A DNA stretch of 64,000 nt from Aquibacillus saliphilus (GCF_020404745.1 NZ_JAIZAP010000012.1:1-64000); one strand, 5' to 3'. Positions 26,685 through 35,575 are shown, numbered from the stretch's first letter. Notes: a model not told the origin generated them from the letters alone. A program made the numbers and translations.

Positions 26685-27611
26685 TTACTTATTAACACTT
26701 TGAGGGTGTACGCTAGATACAATGTCTAACTCAGCAGCTCTTGCATTCAATTGCACCTGTTCTGGATTTTTACAACCGGGAATTACACTGGTAACTGCGG
26801 AATGTTTTAAACACCAGGCTAGTGACCAGGATGCCATTTTAACACCTTCTGGTACTTCGTTCTGAGCTATTTCTTCAACTAATTGTAACTTCCTCCGTGT
26901 TTCATCAGAATTATGTCTCGACCTTACGTCATTCTCATTAAAGACTGCCCCAGGCTTGTACTTGCCGGTTAAATAACCACTTGCTAGTGGTACTCGAGCT
27001 AAGACGCCAAGGTTTTGTTGTTGGGCTGATGGAAATACAGCTTCTTCAGGTGTAAGATCTAAACGATTGTACACTACTTGAATAGCTTTAACATTTATCT
27101 CGCTTGATTTATCTGTTTGATAAACGTAATCATTGCCTTTAAGTGAAATCCCTAAGTGACGGATTTTCCCCGCTTGCACTTGCTTATCTAGCATTGTCCA
27201 TAGTGCGTCATTATTGAATTCTTCATCGGTACAAGAGTGCGCTTGATAGAGGTCGATGTAATCAGTTTGGAGTGTTTTTAGAGATTTATCTAATTGTTTT
27301 AGAACTTTGTTTTCGTTCCAATGCCTCGTTCGTTCAAAATTATCATGGAAATGATGTCCGAATTTCGTTGCGACAATCCAATCTTCTCTATTATTCCGGT
27401 TTAAATAGTCTCCAATAAATGCCTCTGATAAATGATCGCCGTAGCACTCAGCTGTATCAATCAAATTTATGCCTTCATTTTTTGCCATATCTAAAATTTC
27501 ATCTACTTGTTTTTGAGTAAAGTCTTTGCCCCATTCACCGCCAAATTGCCAAGTTCCTAGACCTACCACGGAAACATCTAAATCTGTCTTGCCAAGTTTC
27601 CTATATTTCAT
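26685..27611 (-). CDS. Aldo/keto reductase
   Basis: A 308-residue NADPH-dependent AKR with a TIM-barrel fold. Family motifs are GLGTWQFGGEW near the N-terminus, INLIDTAECYGDHLSE with catalytic D and Y, the catalytic K in IVATKFGHHF, DLYQAHSCTDEE, and the cofactor-binding SVIPGCKNPEQV near the C-terminus. ATG 27611 with AGGTG seven bases upstream is preferred over GTG 27620. Substrate unknown; similar proteins detoxify aldehydes. The 311-base gap to the next gene shows only an AT-rich divergent promoter region. Confidence 0.92.
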   Translation of the reverse strand: MKYRKLGKTDLDVSVVGLGTWQFGGEWGKDFTQKQVDEILDMAKNEGINLIDTAECYGDHLSEAFIGDYLNRNNREDWIVATKFGHHFHDNFERTRHWNENKVLKQLDKSLKTLQTDYIDLYQAHSCTDEEFNNDALWTMLDKQVQAGKIRHLGISLKGNDYVYQTDKSSEINVKAIQVVYNRLDLTPEEAVFPSAQQQNLGVLARVPLASGYLTGKYKPGAVFNENDVRSRHNSDETRRKLQLVEEIAQNEVPEGVKMASWSLAWCLKHSAVTSVIPGCKNPEQVQLNARAAELDIVSSVHPQSVNK

Positions 27612-27922
27612 TTGAATCACCTCAGAGATTGCATATTTTGTGTGTTATTACTCTATTCATGTAGTTTGTCCCGATATACAAGAATCATTTATGGGTAATA
27701 ATAGTAATTCTAATCATAATACAGAGCATCCCAGCAAGAGCTTTTTACTATTGACACATAACTGTCAGAACTTTATTGCGAAATTGTGAAATGATGAACA
27801 ATATACTTTTTAAACATAATAAACGTGTTATTCTGTAAATGTAGAAAAGATAGTAAAGAAATCAAACTAAACTTGTGAATCAATGAACAAACAAAATATA
27901 AAAAAACAGGGAGTGGATGAAC

Positions 27923-28435
27923 ATGTTTGTAAATTATCTTCGTAACAACAATGTGGTGGCAGGTATCTTGGCAATTATTAGAATATATATAGGTTATTCT
28001 TGGTTAACATCTGGATGGGGTAAGGTTACCGGTGGATTTGATGCAAGTGGATTTATTCAAGGTTCGATTGCAAAAGCAAGTGGGGAACACCCTGCAGTAC
28101 AAGGTTGGTGGGCAGCGTTTTTAGAAAGTGTTGCATTACCAGGAGCAGGAGTCTTTAGTTTCTTAGTAGCATATGGAGAAGTACTTGTAGGGATTGCACT
28201 TATTCTTGGACTATTTACTAACTTCGCAGCTTTGATGGGTATTGCAATGAATTTCGCATTTTTGTTCAGTGGTACTGTTAGCACAAATGGTCAAATGATT
28301 CTTTTAACAGCGTTCTTACTAGTGGCAGGTTATAACGCCGGGAAATTTGGTTTAGATAGATATGTAATCCCATTTTTACGCAAGCAAATAGGTAATAGAA
28401 AAGAGACAACTAGAACTATCCCGAAAGAGGCATGA
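27923..28435 (+). CDS. DoxX-family membrane protein
   Basis: A 170-residue protein with about four hydrophobic segments. It starts near RIYIGYSWLTSGWGKVTGGFDASGF, a typical DoxX/SURF4 opening (arginine, then W/GW-K), followed by GEVLVGIALILGLFTNFAALMGIAMNFAFL. Members sit in thiol/redox or quinone-linked membrane complexes. ATG 27923 lies nine bases after AGGGAG and is preferred over the overlapping ATG 27917. Monocistronic with a strong terminator. Confidence 0.88.
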   Translation: MFVNYLRNNNVVAGILAIIRIYIGYSWLTSGWGKVTGGFDASGFIQGSIAKASGEHPAVQGWWAAFLESVALPGAGVFSFLVAYGEVLVGIALILGLFTNFAALMGIAMNFAFLFSGTVSTNGQMILLTAFLLVAGYNAGKFGLDRYVIPFLRKQIGNRKETTRTIPKEA

Positions 28436-28442
28436 AAAGAGG

Positions 28443-28472
28443 AGCTCGACAATCATTGATTGTCGAGCTTTT
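28443..28472 (+). terminator. Terminator (DoxX gene)
   Basis: AGCTCGACAATCA (28443-28455) pairs perfectly with TGATTGTCGAGCT (28457-28469), then TTTTC. Confidence 0.9.
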
Positions 28473-28632
28473 TCGTATCTATAGAGTTCAGTCCGGACTA
28501 TTTCTGAAAATAAAAAGTGAGCATCCATATTGAATGCTCAGAAGGGGGGACAATCTATTAATCAGTTTCCTTACTGATATTAGAGTTATCCAATATCGAG
28601 TAATTGTTCCATACCTTGAGTGTAACATTATA

Positions 28633-28665
28633 TTGACAACTTTGTAATCGTTTTCATTATATAAT
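28633..28665 (+). promoter_or_regulatory. Promoter with embedded perfect cre site
   Basis: TTGACA at 28633-28638 and TATAAT at 28660-28665 flank TGTAATCGTTTTCA (28643-28656), which matches the cre consensus at every position. The spacing between -35 and this -10 is 21, longer than ideal; TATATA at 28658 gives 19. A cre inside the promoter would allow CcpA repression. Confidence 0.6.
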
Positions 28666-28805
28666 ACTATATAAGAGAAATATATCCTACTAAAGTACTA
28701 ATTAAATTTTTTAGATCAATAATATAAATTGAATAATTTCGTGGAGGAATATTGTTACCACTATATGAAACTTTTAATCAAATTTGACTGTTTACTAATA
28801 AATTG

Positions 28806-28844
28806 TTAGCTAGTCTCATATTTTAAGAATATAAGACTAGCTAA
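28806..28844 (+). promoter_or_regulatory. Leader stem-loop before 28862
   Basis: A 17-base arm beginning TTAGCTAGTCT pairs with AGACTAGCTAA at the other end, with one C-A mismatch and a five-base loop. It ends 17 bases before the TTG start and lies in the transcribed leader. Confidence 0.6.
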
Positions 28845-28861
28845 GAAAGTCAGGTGGTACC

Positions 28862-29317
28862 TTGAATAAACAAAAAGTTATAGCGATTATATTTGTAATT
28901 GTAATTATTACCTGTACGGTTTTCATTTTTAGTATGATTTTCTTTTCACCAGCTCAACGAGCAAAAGGTATCATCGATGATTTTTATCAGTATGAACAAG
29001 AAGGTATGTTTGCGAAATCATGGGACCTTTTTCATTCAGAAATGAAGAGGAAATTTGATAAAAGTGATTACCTTCAAGATCGACCACACGTTTTTATGAA
29101 TCATTTTGGAGTTACTACGTTTTCATTTGTGCTTAGTGATGTTGATAAATTGAGTAATTGGAAGGTAGAAAAAGATGCAAAGCCATTAACGACCGTTTAT
29201 AAAGTGGCGGTAACGCAAACTTATAAAGGTAAATATGGGAATTTTCAGTTAACACAGGAAGTTTTTGCTACGAAGGAGGAGGGAGACTGGAAGGTGTTGT
29301 GGAATTATAATAAGTAA
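28862..29317 (+). CDS. Membrane-anchored NTF2-like hypothetical protein
   Basis: A 151-residue protein with an N-terminal membrane anchor or signal (residues 6-29, VIAIIFVIVIITCTVFIFSMIFF) followed by an extracytoplasmic domain rich in aromatic and charged residues. The domain (RAKGIIDDFYQYEQEGMFAKSWDLFHSEMK ... EEGDWKVLWNYNK) resembles DUF4878/NTF2-like lipoprotein domains. TTG start with AGGTGG close by. It has a carbon-catabolite promoter, unusual for such a gene. Confidence 0.65.
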   Translation: MNKQKVIAIIFVIVIITCTVFIFSMIFFSPAQRAKGIIDDFYQYEQEGMFAKSWDLFHSEMKRKFDKSDYLQDRPHVFMNHFGVTTFSFVLSDVDKLSNWKVEKDAKPLTTVYKVAVTQTYKGKYGNFQLTQEVFATKEEGDWKVLWNYNK

Positions 29318-29448
29318 AGGCTTGTTTGTAGATCAGTAACTGTAAGAATATTTTAAAACTTGAACTTATAAGTATAGTAAAATTTTGAATAGGCTTACAT
29401 AAATGGTGTTGAAGTGTATTTAAGTTGCAAAAGGAGTAATCATATATA

Positions 29449-29481
29449 TTCAGATAACCTATCGTCAATGGTTTATCTGAA
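29449..29481 (+). other. Stem-loop in intergenic region before rpiB
   Basis: TTCAGATAACC pairs with GGTTTATCTGAA (one bulge). It is the only structure seen in the 324-base gap 29318-29641 and lacks a T-run. Confidence 0.45.
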
Positions 29482-29641
29482 CGAACGCATGGAATAATCA
29501 TTTATTTTACTTATTTATTTTGTTTTTTTATCAAAAAGAAAATAAACGAAAGTAAATGTTGAAAAAAGCCAAAAAATATAATAAAATGAAAGTTGTTCAT
29601 CAAAACGTATGCCTGTAGAAATAGAAAGGGGATTTGCATAA

Positions 29642-30091
29642 ATGAAAATAGGTATCGGTAGTGACCACAATGGATTTGAATTTAAAGAAGAGATAAAGAG
29701 GTTTGTAGAAGAGTATGGTCACGAAGTTGTAGATTATGGATGCCATTCTTGTGAGGCGGTTGATTATCCAGATGTAGCATTTGATGTTGCGGATGCGATA
29801 AGTAAGGAAAAAATAGAACGAGGTATTTTAATTTGTGGAACTGGTATTGGAGTAGCAATTGCGGCTGGAAAATATCCAGGAATCCGAGCGGCACTAACTC
29901 ATGATACTTATTCAGCAGAAAGAGCCCAACTTAGTAATCATGCTCAAATCATTACAATGGGCGCCCAAATCATTGGTACTGAAGTTGGAAAAAAAGTAGT
30001 AGAAGCTTACTTGAATTCTCATTGGACGGGTGGATCTGAACGGAAGGTTAATAAAATTATCCAAAAAGAAAATGAATTTATCGATAAATAA
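29642..30091 (+). CDS. RpiB/LacAB-family sugar-phosphate isomerase
   Basis: A 149-residue aldose-ketose isomerase of the RpiB family. Motifs: [13 protein letters not shown] (8-20), [13 protein letters not shown], the active cysteine in [24 protein letters not shown] (about 60-83), and [12 protein letters not shown]. RpiB converts ribose 5-phosphate and ribulose 5-phosphate, but family members also act on tetrulose, allose or galactose phosphates. ATG follows AAAGGGG. The DeoR regulator and DhaKL operon next door suggest a dedicated catabolic role. Confidence 0.9.
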   Translation: MKIGIGSDHNGFEFKEEIKRFVEEYGHEVVDYGCHSCEAVDYPDVAFDVADAISKEKIERGILICGTGIGVAIAAGKYPGIRAALTHDTYSAERAQLSNHAQIITMGAQIIGTEVGKKVVEAYLNSHWTGGSERKVNKIIQKENEFIDK

Positions 30092-30268
30092 TAACAATAG
30101 AACCAATTTCAGAATTACCTTATGCAGCAATTGTCATCAGTATTATAAATTGACTAAAAAACATAGAAAATAAGTGTAGTTAATAAGTGAATATCTATAT
30201 CAATGATTGTTTCCGTAACGATTGTGGTAGGGGGTTGGAGAGCTGATTAACACCGCTTATTTCGAATA

Positions 30269-30330
30269 AAAATCAAGCACCACACGGACTCGTTCCTTCG
30301 TATTAATGGTAGCTTGATTTTCATTTTTTG
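30269..30330. terminator. Bidirectional terminator between rpiB-like and deoR-like genes
   Basis: AAAATCAAGC (30269-30278) pairs with GCTTGATTTT near 30312-30321, extended by ACCA/TGGT, with T-rich flank ahead. Confidence 0.75.
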
Positions 30331-30339
30331 ATTTTTTAA

Positions 30340-31113
30340 CTAAGAAGATGCGTTGATAACATTAATATCTAGTGTGGAAAGTTCAGAGGAAATACCGCTC
30401 TTTATTGCAGTGTCAGTTATAATTGTATTAACTTGATTCGTTTTCGCAAAAATCGCACTAGAAATGGTGCCGATTTTGGTATGATCAATCAATGCGATCA
30501 CAACTTTAGCTTTTTTAATTAATTCCTTTTTTAACTGTACTTCGTATAAATTAAAATCGGTAAATCCTGCATCAGGCGTAAAACCATTTGCGGATGTAAA
30601 CATTAAGTCGATATTGACTTGTTCTAATATACTTAGTCCTAATGTACCTTCGAGAGAGGATGAACCTTTTGTCAGCATTCCTCCAATGAGGATGACAGTG
30701 ATATTGGGATTTTCGTTCAATTCTAATGCTGTTTTCACGCCACTAGTTATTACTGTTAATCGAATGTTTTTTTGTCTTAATAGATAGGCTAATTCCATAG
30801 TTGTAGAACTTGCGTCGAGTAAGATACATTGTTTCTCTTCAATAAAACTTAAAGCTTTTTCTGCGATCAGTCGCTTTTCTTGTTGATTTCTTCTGGCGCG
30901 AGCTGAATAACTTGTTTCGTTGTTTGCGTCATTAAGAATTGCTCCACCATGCGTTCTAGTTAAAAGTCCCTCTTCTTCCATTTGATTAAGGTCTGAACGT
31001 AATGTGGCTTCTGATACTCCGATATTTGAAGCTAGTTCCTTGACAGTTAAGCGTTGCTTATCGTGTAATAGATTCATTATTTTGCTTCTTCTTTCTGAAA
31101 CAAACATTTTCAT
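30340..31113 (-). CDS. DeoR/GlpR-family transcriptional regulator
   Basis: A 257-residue repressor. An N-terminal winged helix (RSKIMNLLHDKQRLTVKELASNIGVSEATLRSDLNQMEEEGLLTRTHGGAIL, about 9-60) matches the DeoR signature. The C-terminal sugar-phosphate sensor domain includes LDASSTTMELA and VITSGVKTALEL. Such regulators usually sense a phosphorylated sugar intermediate. It is divergent from the TIM-barrel isomerase/DhaKL operon and convergent with the rpiB-like gene, so it probably controls both. Confidence 0.92.
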   Translation of the reverse strand: MKMFVSERRSKIMNLLHDKQRLTVKELASNIGVSEATLRSDLNQMEEEGLLTRTHGGAILNDANNETSYSARARRNQQEKRLIAEKALSFIEEKQCILLDASSTTMELAYLLRQKNIRLTVITSGVKTALELNENPNITVILIGGMLTKGSSSLEGTLGLSILEQVNIDLMFTSANGFTPDAGFTDFNLYEVQLKKELIKKAKVVIALIDHTKIGTISSAIFAKTNQVNTIITDTAIKSGISSELSTLDINVINASS

Positions 31114-31280
31114 TTATTTGCACATCCTTATATATTGTGTTTTATCTTAATATAGAACAGTTATAGGTCATTATCAACACATTTTGGAAAAACAATCAAC
31201 TTATTTGACTATAATTGCTGTTATTCTTCTTCCTATATTACTCGGACTCAACAATGTATATTTTCGAAATGAAAATATTG

Positions 31281-31308
31281 TTGACAAAATGCAAGTAAAT
31301 GATAAAAT
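31281..31308 (+). promoter_or_regulatory. Sigma-A promoter of the DhaKL operon
   Basis: TTGACA (31281-31286), 16-base spacer, TAAAAT (31303-31308). The predicted start near 31315 leaves a long leader that carries a cre-like site. Confidence 0.65.
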
Positions 31309-31384
31309 TAAAATGTAAAATGACAGATTCAAGTTTTTAACGGAAAAGTAAATTGTGAACAATTGATCATGAATGTTTAAATTT

Positions 31385-31425
31385 TGAAAGCGTTATTATA
31401 GTGGTTATTATAGTGGTTATTATAC
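31385..31425 (+). promoter_or_regulatory. cre-like site overlapping 12-bp direct repeats
   Basis: TGAAAGCGTTATTA (31385-31398) matches cre except for one base. It runs into TTATTATAGTGG repeated at 31393 and 31405, with a partial third copy at 31417. The position downstream of the promoter suits roadblock repression or a second regulator. Confidence 0.5.
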
Positions 31426-31441
31426 TTAAGGGGGAATTAAC

Positions 31442-32260
31442 ATGACAATTAAGTTTGGATGTCAAGGATCAACTTGGGTTTTAGATTACGATGTTGAAGC
31501 TGATATGTTGGACAAAATTATGGATGATATTGATAAAGGTGGTTTTAAAGGGCTCGATATGCAAGTTTCTTTATTAGGTAGATATAGAGATTCGCCAGAA
31601 CGTCTAAAAGAAGAGCTGGATAAGCGAGGATTAGAATTAGCATCCTTAACTTTGCCGTTCAGTTTCGAAGGTGGTAAAGAATCGCCGAAAGAAAGAGAAG
31701 ATGCAGATTATTATATGAATTTTTTAAAAAAATTCCCAGGTGCTAAAATGAATGTGCCTTCACGAGTCGGGCAAAACCGAGATAATTTATTGCGAAGACA
31801 AAAAGAAATAATTAAAGGTGCTAATGAGCTTGGAAAAAGAGCACATGAGAATGGAATTATTACTTCGCTCCATCCTATTTCATACAAAACTTCTTATTGG
31901 AGATTTAGAGAAGACTATGAATTACTTCTGGACGGATTAGATCCTAAATATATGGGATACACACCTGATGTTGGGCATATAATTTTTGGTGGAATGGATC
32001 CTGTTGAGATTATAAAAGAATATTTACCGCTTATCAAACATGTTCACTTTAAAGATGCGACAAAAAACTGTGAGTGGATGAAGATGGGTGAAGGGGATAT
32101 CGATTTTAGAGGATGTGTACAGGCACTTGTTGATGGTGGCTATGATGATTGGATTATGGTTGAAGAAGAAACGCCGGAAGCACAGTCAAATACGACGCAT
32201 GTTATTTCTGAAATTGGTGGATATGTGAAGAAGAATTTGAATCCGATTATTGGTAAGTAA
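31442..32260 (+). CDS. TIM-barrel sugar phosphate isomerase/epimerase
   Basis: A 272-residue AP-endonuclease-2-like (xylose isomerase-like) TIM barrel. Probable metal ligands are the histidine in ITSLHPISYKT, the aspartate/histidine in YTPDVGHIIFGG, the histidines in IKHVHFKDA, and a glutamate in WIMVEEETPEAQ. Members isomerise or epimerise sugars and sugar phosphates. It is first in a compact operon with dhaK (26 bases on) and dhaL, so it probably prepares or converts the substrate or product of that kinase. ATG follows AAGGGGG. Confidence 0.85.
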   Translation: MTIKFGCQGSTWVLDYDVEADMLDKIMDDIDKGGFKGLDMQVSLLGRYRDSPERLKEELDKRGLELASLTLPFSFEGGKESPKEREDADYYMNFLKKFPGAKMNVPSRVGQNRDNLLRRQKEIIKGANELGKRAHENGIITSLHPISYKTSYWRFREDYELLLDGLDPKYMGYTPDVGHIIFGGMDPVEIIKEYLPLIKHVHFKDATKNCEWMKMGEGDIDFRGCVQALVDGGYDDWIMVEEETPEAQSNTTHVISEIGGYVKKNLNPIIGK

Positions 32261-32286
32261 TATAGCTACTAAAAGGAGTGTAACGA

Positions 32287-33288
32287 TTGAAAAAGTTAAT
32301 AAATAGTCCGGAAAATGTAGTTGAAGAAATGATTGAGGGTTATGTTAAAGCGCATCCGTCTCATGTGAGGCGACTGGCTGAAAATGATCGAGCGTTAGTT
32401 ACGGCAAAAGAAACAGCTGAAGGAAAAGTTGGAATACTAATCGGCGGTGGTTCAGGGCATGAACCTGCTTTTATGGGCTATGTTGGTGATGGTATGGCTG
32501 ACGGTGTTGCCGTTGGTAATATTTTTGCATCACCACCACCAGCACCAATATTAGAAGTGACAAAAGCAGTAAATAAAGGTGCGGGCGTACTCTACCTTTA
32601 TGGGAATTACGCTGGCGATGTCATGAACTTTGGTATGGCTTCGGATTTGGCTGATATGGAGGATATTCAAGTTGAAATGGTGCTTGCATCAGATGATGTA
32701 GCGTCAGCACCTAAGGCGGAGAAAGAAAAACGTCGCGGGATTGCTGGGGAATTCTTCGTATATAAAACTGCCGGTGCAGCAGCGGATTTCGGATATAATT
32801 TAGAAGACGTTGCGAATATAGCTAAAAAAACAAATGAAAACACACGTTCAATGGGTGTTGGGCTTAGTCCTTGTTCATTACCACAAACGGGTGAACCAAG
32901 CTTTGAACTAGGTGAAAATGAGATGGAAGTTGGTTTAGGTCACCACGGGGAACCGGGACTTAGAAAAGCTCCAATCGATACTGCAGACAATGTTGCAGAC
33001 GAACTTCTTAACAGTATTCTTCTTGATATTGAATTAAATGAAGGTGATGATGTAGCGGTTCTTGTCAATGGACTAGGATCAACGCCGCGTATGGAACTTT
33101 ACATTATGTTTAGAAGAGTTGAGCAAGTTTTAAAGGAAAAAGGAATTAATATCTATCGTTCTTATGTTGGTGATTATATTACATCACTTGAAATGGGTGG
33201 AGCATCAATAACGCTTACTAAATTAGATGACGAAATGAAAAAAATGATTGATCATCCTGTAGATTGTCCTATGTTCGTTCAGAAATAA
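32287..33288 (+). CDS. dhaK: Dihydroxyacetone kinase-type subunit DhaK
   Basis: A 333-residue substrate-binding subunit of a two-subunit ketose kinase. Signatures: LIGGGSGHEPAFMGYVGDGMADG (about 50-72), GNYAGDVMNF, and GLGHHGEPG (near 218-226) with the histidine that holds the ketose as a hemiaminal. The E. coli enzyme uses the PTS protein DhaM; here no DhaM is seen, so ATP is the likely donor. Homologues also phosphorylate erythrulose and apulose. TTG start behind AAAAGGAG; dhaL follows after about 11 bases. Confidence 0.93.
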   Translation: MKKLINSPENVVEEMIEGYVKAHPSHVRRLAENDRALVTAKETAEGKVGILIGGGSGHEPAFMGYVGDGMADGVAVGNIFASPPPAPILEVTKAVNKGAGVLYLYGNYAGDVMNFGMASDLADMEDIQVEMVLASDDVASAPKAEKEKRRGIAGEFFVYKTAGAAADFGYNLEDVANIAKKTNENTRSMGVGLSPCSLPQTGEPSFELGENEMEVGLGHHGEPGLRKAPIDTADNVADELLNSILLDIELNEGDDVAVLVNGLGSTPRMELYIMFRRVEQVLKEKGINIYRSYVGDYITSLEMGGASITLTKLDDEMKKMIDHPVDCPMFVQK

Positions 33289-33299
33289 GGGGGATACAA

Positions 33300-33947
33300 A
33301 TGAATTTTACAGCAAAAGAATTAATAAATTATTTTAAACAAGTAGTCGAAGTAATGGAGAATGAAAAAAATTACCTGTGTGAGCTTGATCGCAAATTAGG
33401 TGATGGTGATCATGGAGTTACGATGTCAATCGGTTGGCAAGCAGTCAATAAAAAGTTAACGAACGAATTAGAAAATGAGACGGATTGCGGAAAGATAAGT
33501 TCTGAGGTAGGAATGACATTTTTGAATGCAGTCGGCTCTTCGGTTGGTCCTCTATATGCAACGGGATTAATAAAAGGGGCGAAAGTCGTTAAAGGTAAAT
33601 CTGTCCTCAATGATTCAGATCTTGCTGAGTTCTGGATTGCCTTTGCCAATGGGATCAAGGAGCGCGGAAAAGCGGAAGTTGGCGACAAAACAATTGTTGA
33701 TACACTGGCTCCTGCAGCAAAAACATTAGAAGAAAATTTTGCTGAATCTGGAGATTTTCTAAGTGCATTTAATGAAGCAGTTAAATCTGGTGAAGAAGGA
33801 ATGAAATCTACTACAGATCTTATTTCTAGACTGGGTCGTTCGAGTCGTTTAGGTGAGAGGTCAAAGGGTGCACAGGATCCAGGTGCTACGTCTGCATACA
33901 TGATGTTGTCTACGTTTCTTACCGTAGTAAAGATGCGTTCCGAGTAA
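33300..33947 (+). CDS. dhaL: Dihydroxyacetone kinase-type subunit DhaL
   Basis: A 215-residue nucleotide-binding subunit. LGDGDHGVTM (about 32-41) provides the Mg-nucleotide aspartates; GSSVGPLYATGL, VGDKTIVDTLAPA and the C-terminal RLGRSSRLGERSKGAQDPGA complete the family pattern. ATG 33300 follows AAGGGGG. Overlapping minus-strand ORF is a shadow. It completes the kinase with DhaK and ends the operon before a bidirectional terminator. Confidence 0.93.
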   Translation: MNFTAKELINYFKQVVEVMENEKNYLCELDRKLGDGDHGVTMSIGWQAVNKKLTNELENETDCGKISSEVGMTFLNAVGSSVGPLYATGLIKGAKVVKGKSVLNDSDLAEFWIAFANGIKERGKAEVGDKTIVDTLAPAAKTLEENFAESGDFLSAFNEAVKSGEEGMKSTTDLISRLGRSSRLGERSKGAQDPGATSAYMMLSTFLTVVKMRSE

Positions 33948-34137
33948 TATTCTAAAGCAGTATGCTATTGATTATTTTTAATTTAAATAATAATAGGTTG
34001 TCTTAAGGTTGAATGTTGACTTGGGGCGGCCTTTTTCTGTTACTCTTAAAGGATGACGGATATCGCTTAATTGATGGGTAACTGATTAGTATTGAAAGAT
34101 TATGTCAAACAAATCGTCTCACTTCTGCTTATATTAA

Positions 34138-34184
34138 AAAAACAGCCGTCTACAAAGTAAGGGTCTTTGTAAACGGCTGTTTTA
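34138..34184. terminator. Bidirectional terminator
   Basis: AAAACAGCCGT(C)TACAAAG pairs with CTTTGTA(A)ACGGCTGTTTT between the convergent dhaL and dehydrogenase genes; A and T runs on the two sides. Confidence 0.88.
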
Positions 34185-34203
34185 ATATACATCCCTTATT
34201 TTC

Positions 34204-35100
34204 TTACAGTTTTCCGCCTTTAGGTGTTTGGTGATTAGCCATTCTTTCAAAAAAGTCAATGATAAAAGAATGGTCCTTCTTACCATTACCATTAGCGATT
34301 TGAGAGCTAAAAACTTCTTTTACAAGGTTTGTAACTGGTAATGGTACACCGATTGCATTTGCTGATGATTGAACATTGCCTAAATCCTTATAATTAATTT
34401 CAATCCGACCACCAGGTTCAAAGTTTCTGTCGATTATTTGAGGCATTTTAGCATCCATAACAGCGCTACCTGCTAACCCTCCACTAATGGCTTCGTACAT
34501 TTTGTTTAAATCAATACCTGATTTACTTGCGAATACACTAGCTTCAGATAACGCGGCGAGGTTTATGCTAACAATAATTTGATTTGCTAATTTAGTTGCA
34601 GAACCAGCACCATTAGCCCCGACATGAACGATATTTTCTCCCATCGACTGGAATAATGGTAAAACTTGATTGTAATGTTCTTCATTTCCGCCTGCCATAA
34701 TAGAAAGCTTTCCTTCAATTGCCATTGGTTCACCACCGCTAACAGGTGCATCGATCATATGTATTCCGTATTCTTGGAGTCTATTAGCGAAGGATTTTGT
34801 ATCCTCTGGAGATAGAGAACTCATATCAATAATAATTGTGTCTGGTTTACCGTTTTCAGCTAAACCATCATCAGCGAATAACACTTGTGAAACATGCTTT
34901 GCTGCAGGAAGCATAGTAAATATAACGTCACATTTTTCAGCGATTTCCTTATTTGTATTGCAAGCATGTCCGCCTAAATTAACTAATTCATTAACTGCAT
35001 CTCTATTTAAATCAAGTAAATATGTTTCGAATCCATCTTTAATTAAATGGCCAGCCATAGGTTTCCCCATAATTCCCAATCCAACAAATCCTACTTTCAT
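34204..35100 (-). CDS. Beta-hydroxyacid dehydrogenase (GarR/3-HIBDH family)
   Basis: A 298-residue NAD(P)-dependent dehydrogenase. The Rossmann motif is VGFVGLGIMGKPMAGHLIKDGF (3-24); the substrate signature IDAPVSGGEPMA is near 117-128; and the catalytic lysine sits in GSATKLANQIIV near 170. The family includes tartronate semialdehyde reductase (GarR) and 3-hydroxyisobutyrate dehydrogenase. It lies next to the DhaKL operon but in the opposite direction, so a role in the same pathway is inference. Start ATG behind TGGAGGT. Confidence 0.9.
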   Translation of the reverse strand: MKVGFVGLGIMGKPMAGHLIKDGFETYLLDLNRDAVNELVNLGGHACNTNKEIAEKCDVIFTMLPAAKHVSQVLFADDGLAENGKPDTIIIDMSSLSPEDTKSFANRLQEYGIHMIDAPVSGGEPMAIEGKLSIMAGGNEEHYNQVLPLFQSMGENIVHVGANGAGSATKLANQIIVSINLAALSEASVFASKSGIDLNKMYEAISGGLAGSAVMDAKMPQIIDRNFEPGGRIEINYKDLGNVQSSANAIGVPLPVTNLVKEVFSSQIANGNGKKDHSFIIDFFERMANHQTPKGGKL

Positions 35101-35432
35101 CTTTAATTACCTCCATTTATGTAATAGTTGTTTTTTTCTTACTTCTTACTTCTTACTTCTTATTTCATTTTATATTAAAAATAAAATTATGTACACCAAA
35201 TCAATTGATTTATTTACAAATGACAGTAAAAATTGTTAATTACTGAAAGTTATAACGATATAATACGATATTATTTGATAATTAATAATAGAATATGAAA
35301 ATAAATAATATGGATGAAAACCGCATAAAATTAGGGTTTTATAGCGATTTATGTTACTTAACGGCTTATATAATGCGGTTTTAGCTGGATTATCCTCTTG
35401 ACTTATACACAATCTGACACTATTATTATAAT
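35101..35432. other. Intergenic region with long-range inverted repeat and promoter
   Basis: No gene. AAAACCGCAT (35317-35326) pairs with ATGCGGTTTT (35373-35382) at a 46-base distance. A promoter with TATACA (35404-35409), 17-base spacer and TATAAT (35427-35432) serves the ABC operon. Confidence 0.5.
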
Positions 35433-35459
35433 TAGTTAGTATATTCGATGAGTAAACTT
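35433..35459 (+). promoter_or_regulatory. XylR-like 27-bp operator (ABC operon 1)
   Basis: A 27-bp imperfect inverted repeat beginning TAGTTAGTATATT and ending GTAAACTT lies directly after the -10 TATAAT. It matches the xylA operator (48661-48687) at 18 of 27 positions and the operator at 39254 at 21 of 27. Confidence 0.6.
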
Positions 35460-35575
35460 TTCATTAAATAATTATTTACTTTTTAACTGCATATTGAAAA
35501 CATATGTAATTAAATGAAAGTAAATGGTTATTCATGCTAATCTATTCGTTTTTGATTTGGTTAATTCAAGAAAAT

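Noticed and set aside
27752-27767. TGACA-N6-TGTCA as an FNR site before the DoxX gene
   Set aside because: The half-sites are TGACA/TGTCA rather than TGTGA/TCACA and no promoter at matching distance is visible.
33410-33901. 163-codon ORF antisense to dhaL
   Set aside because: Shadow ORF; dhaL carries all family motifs.
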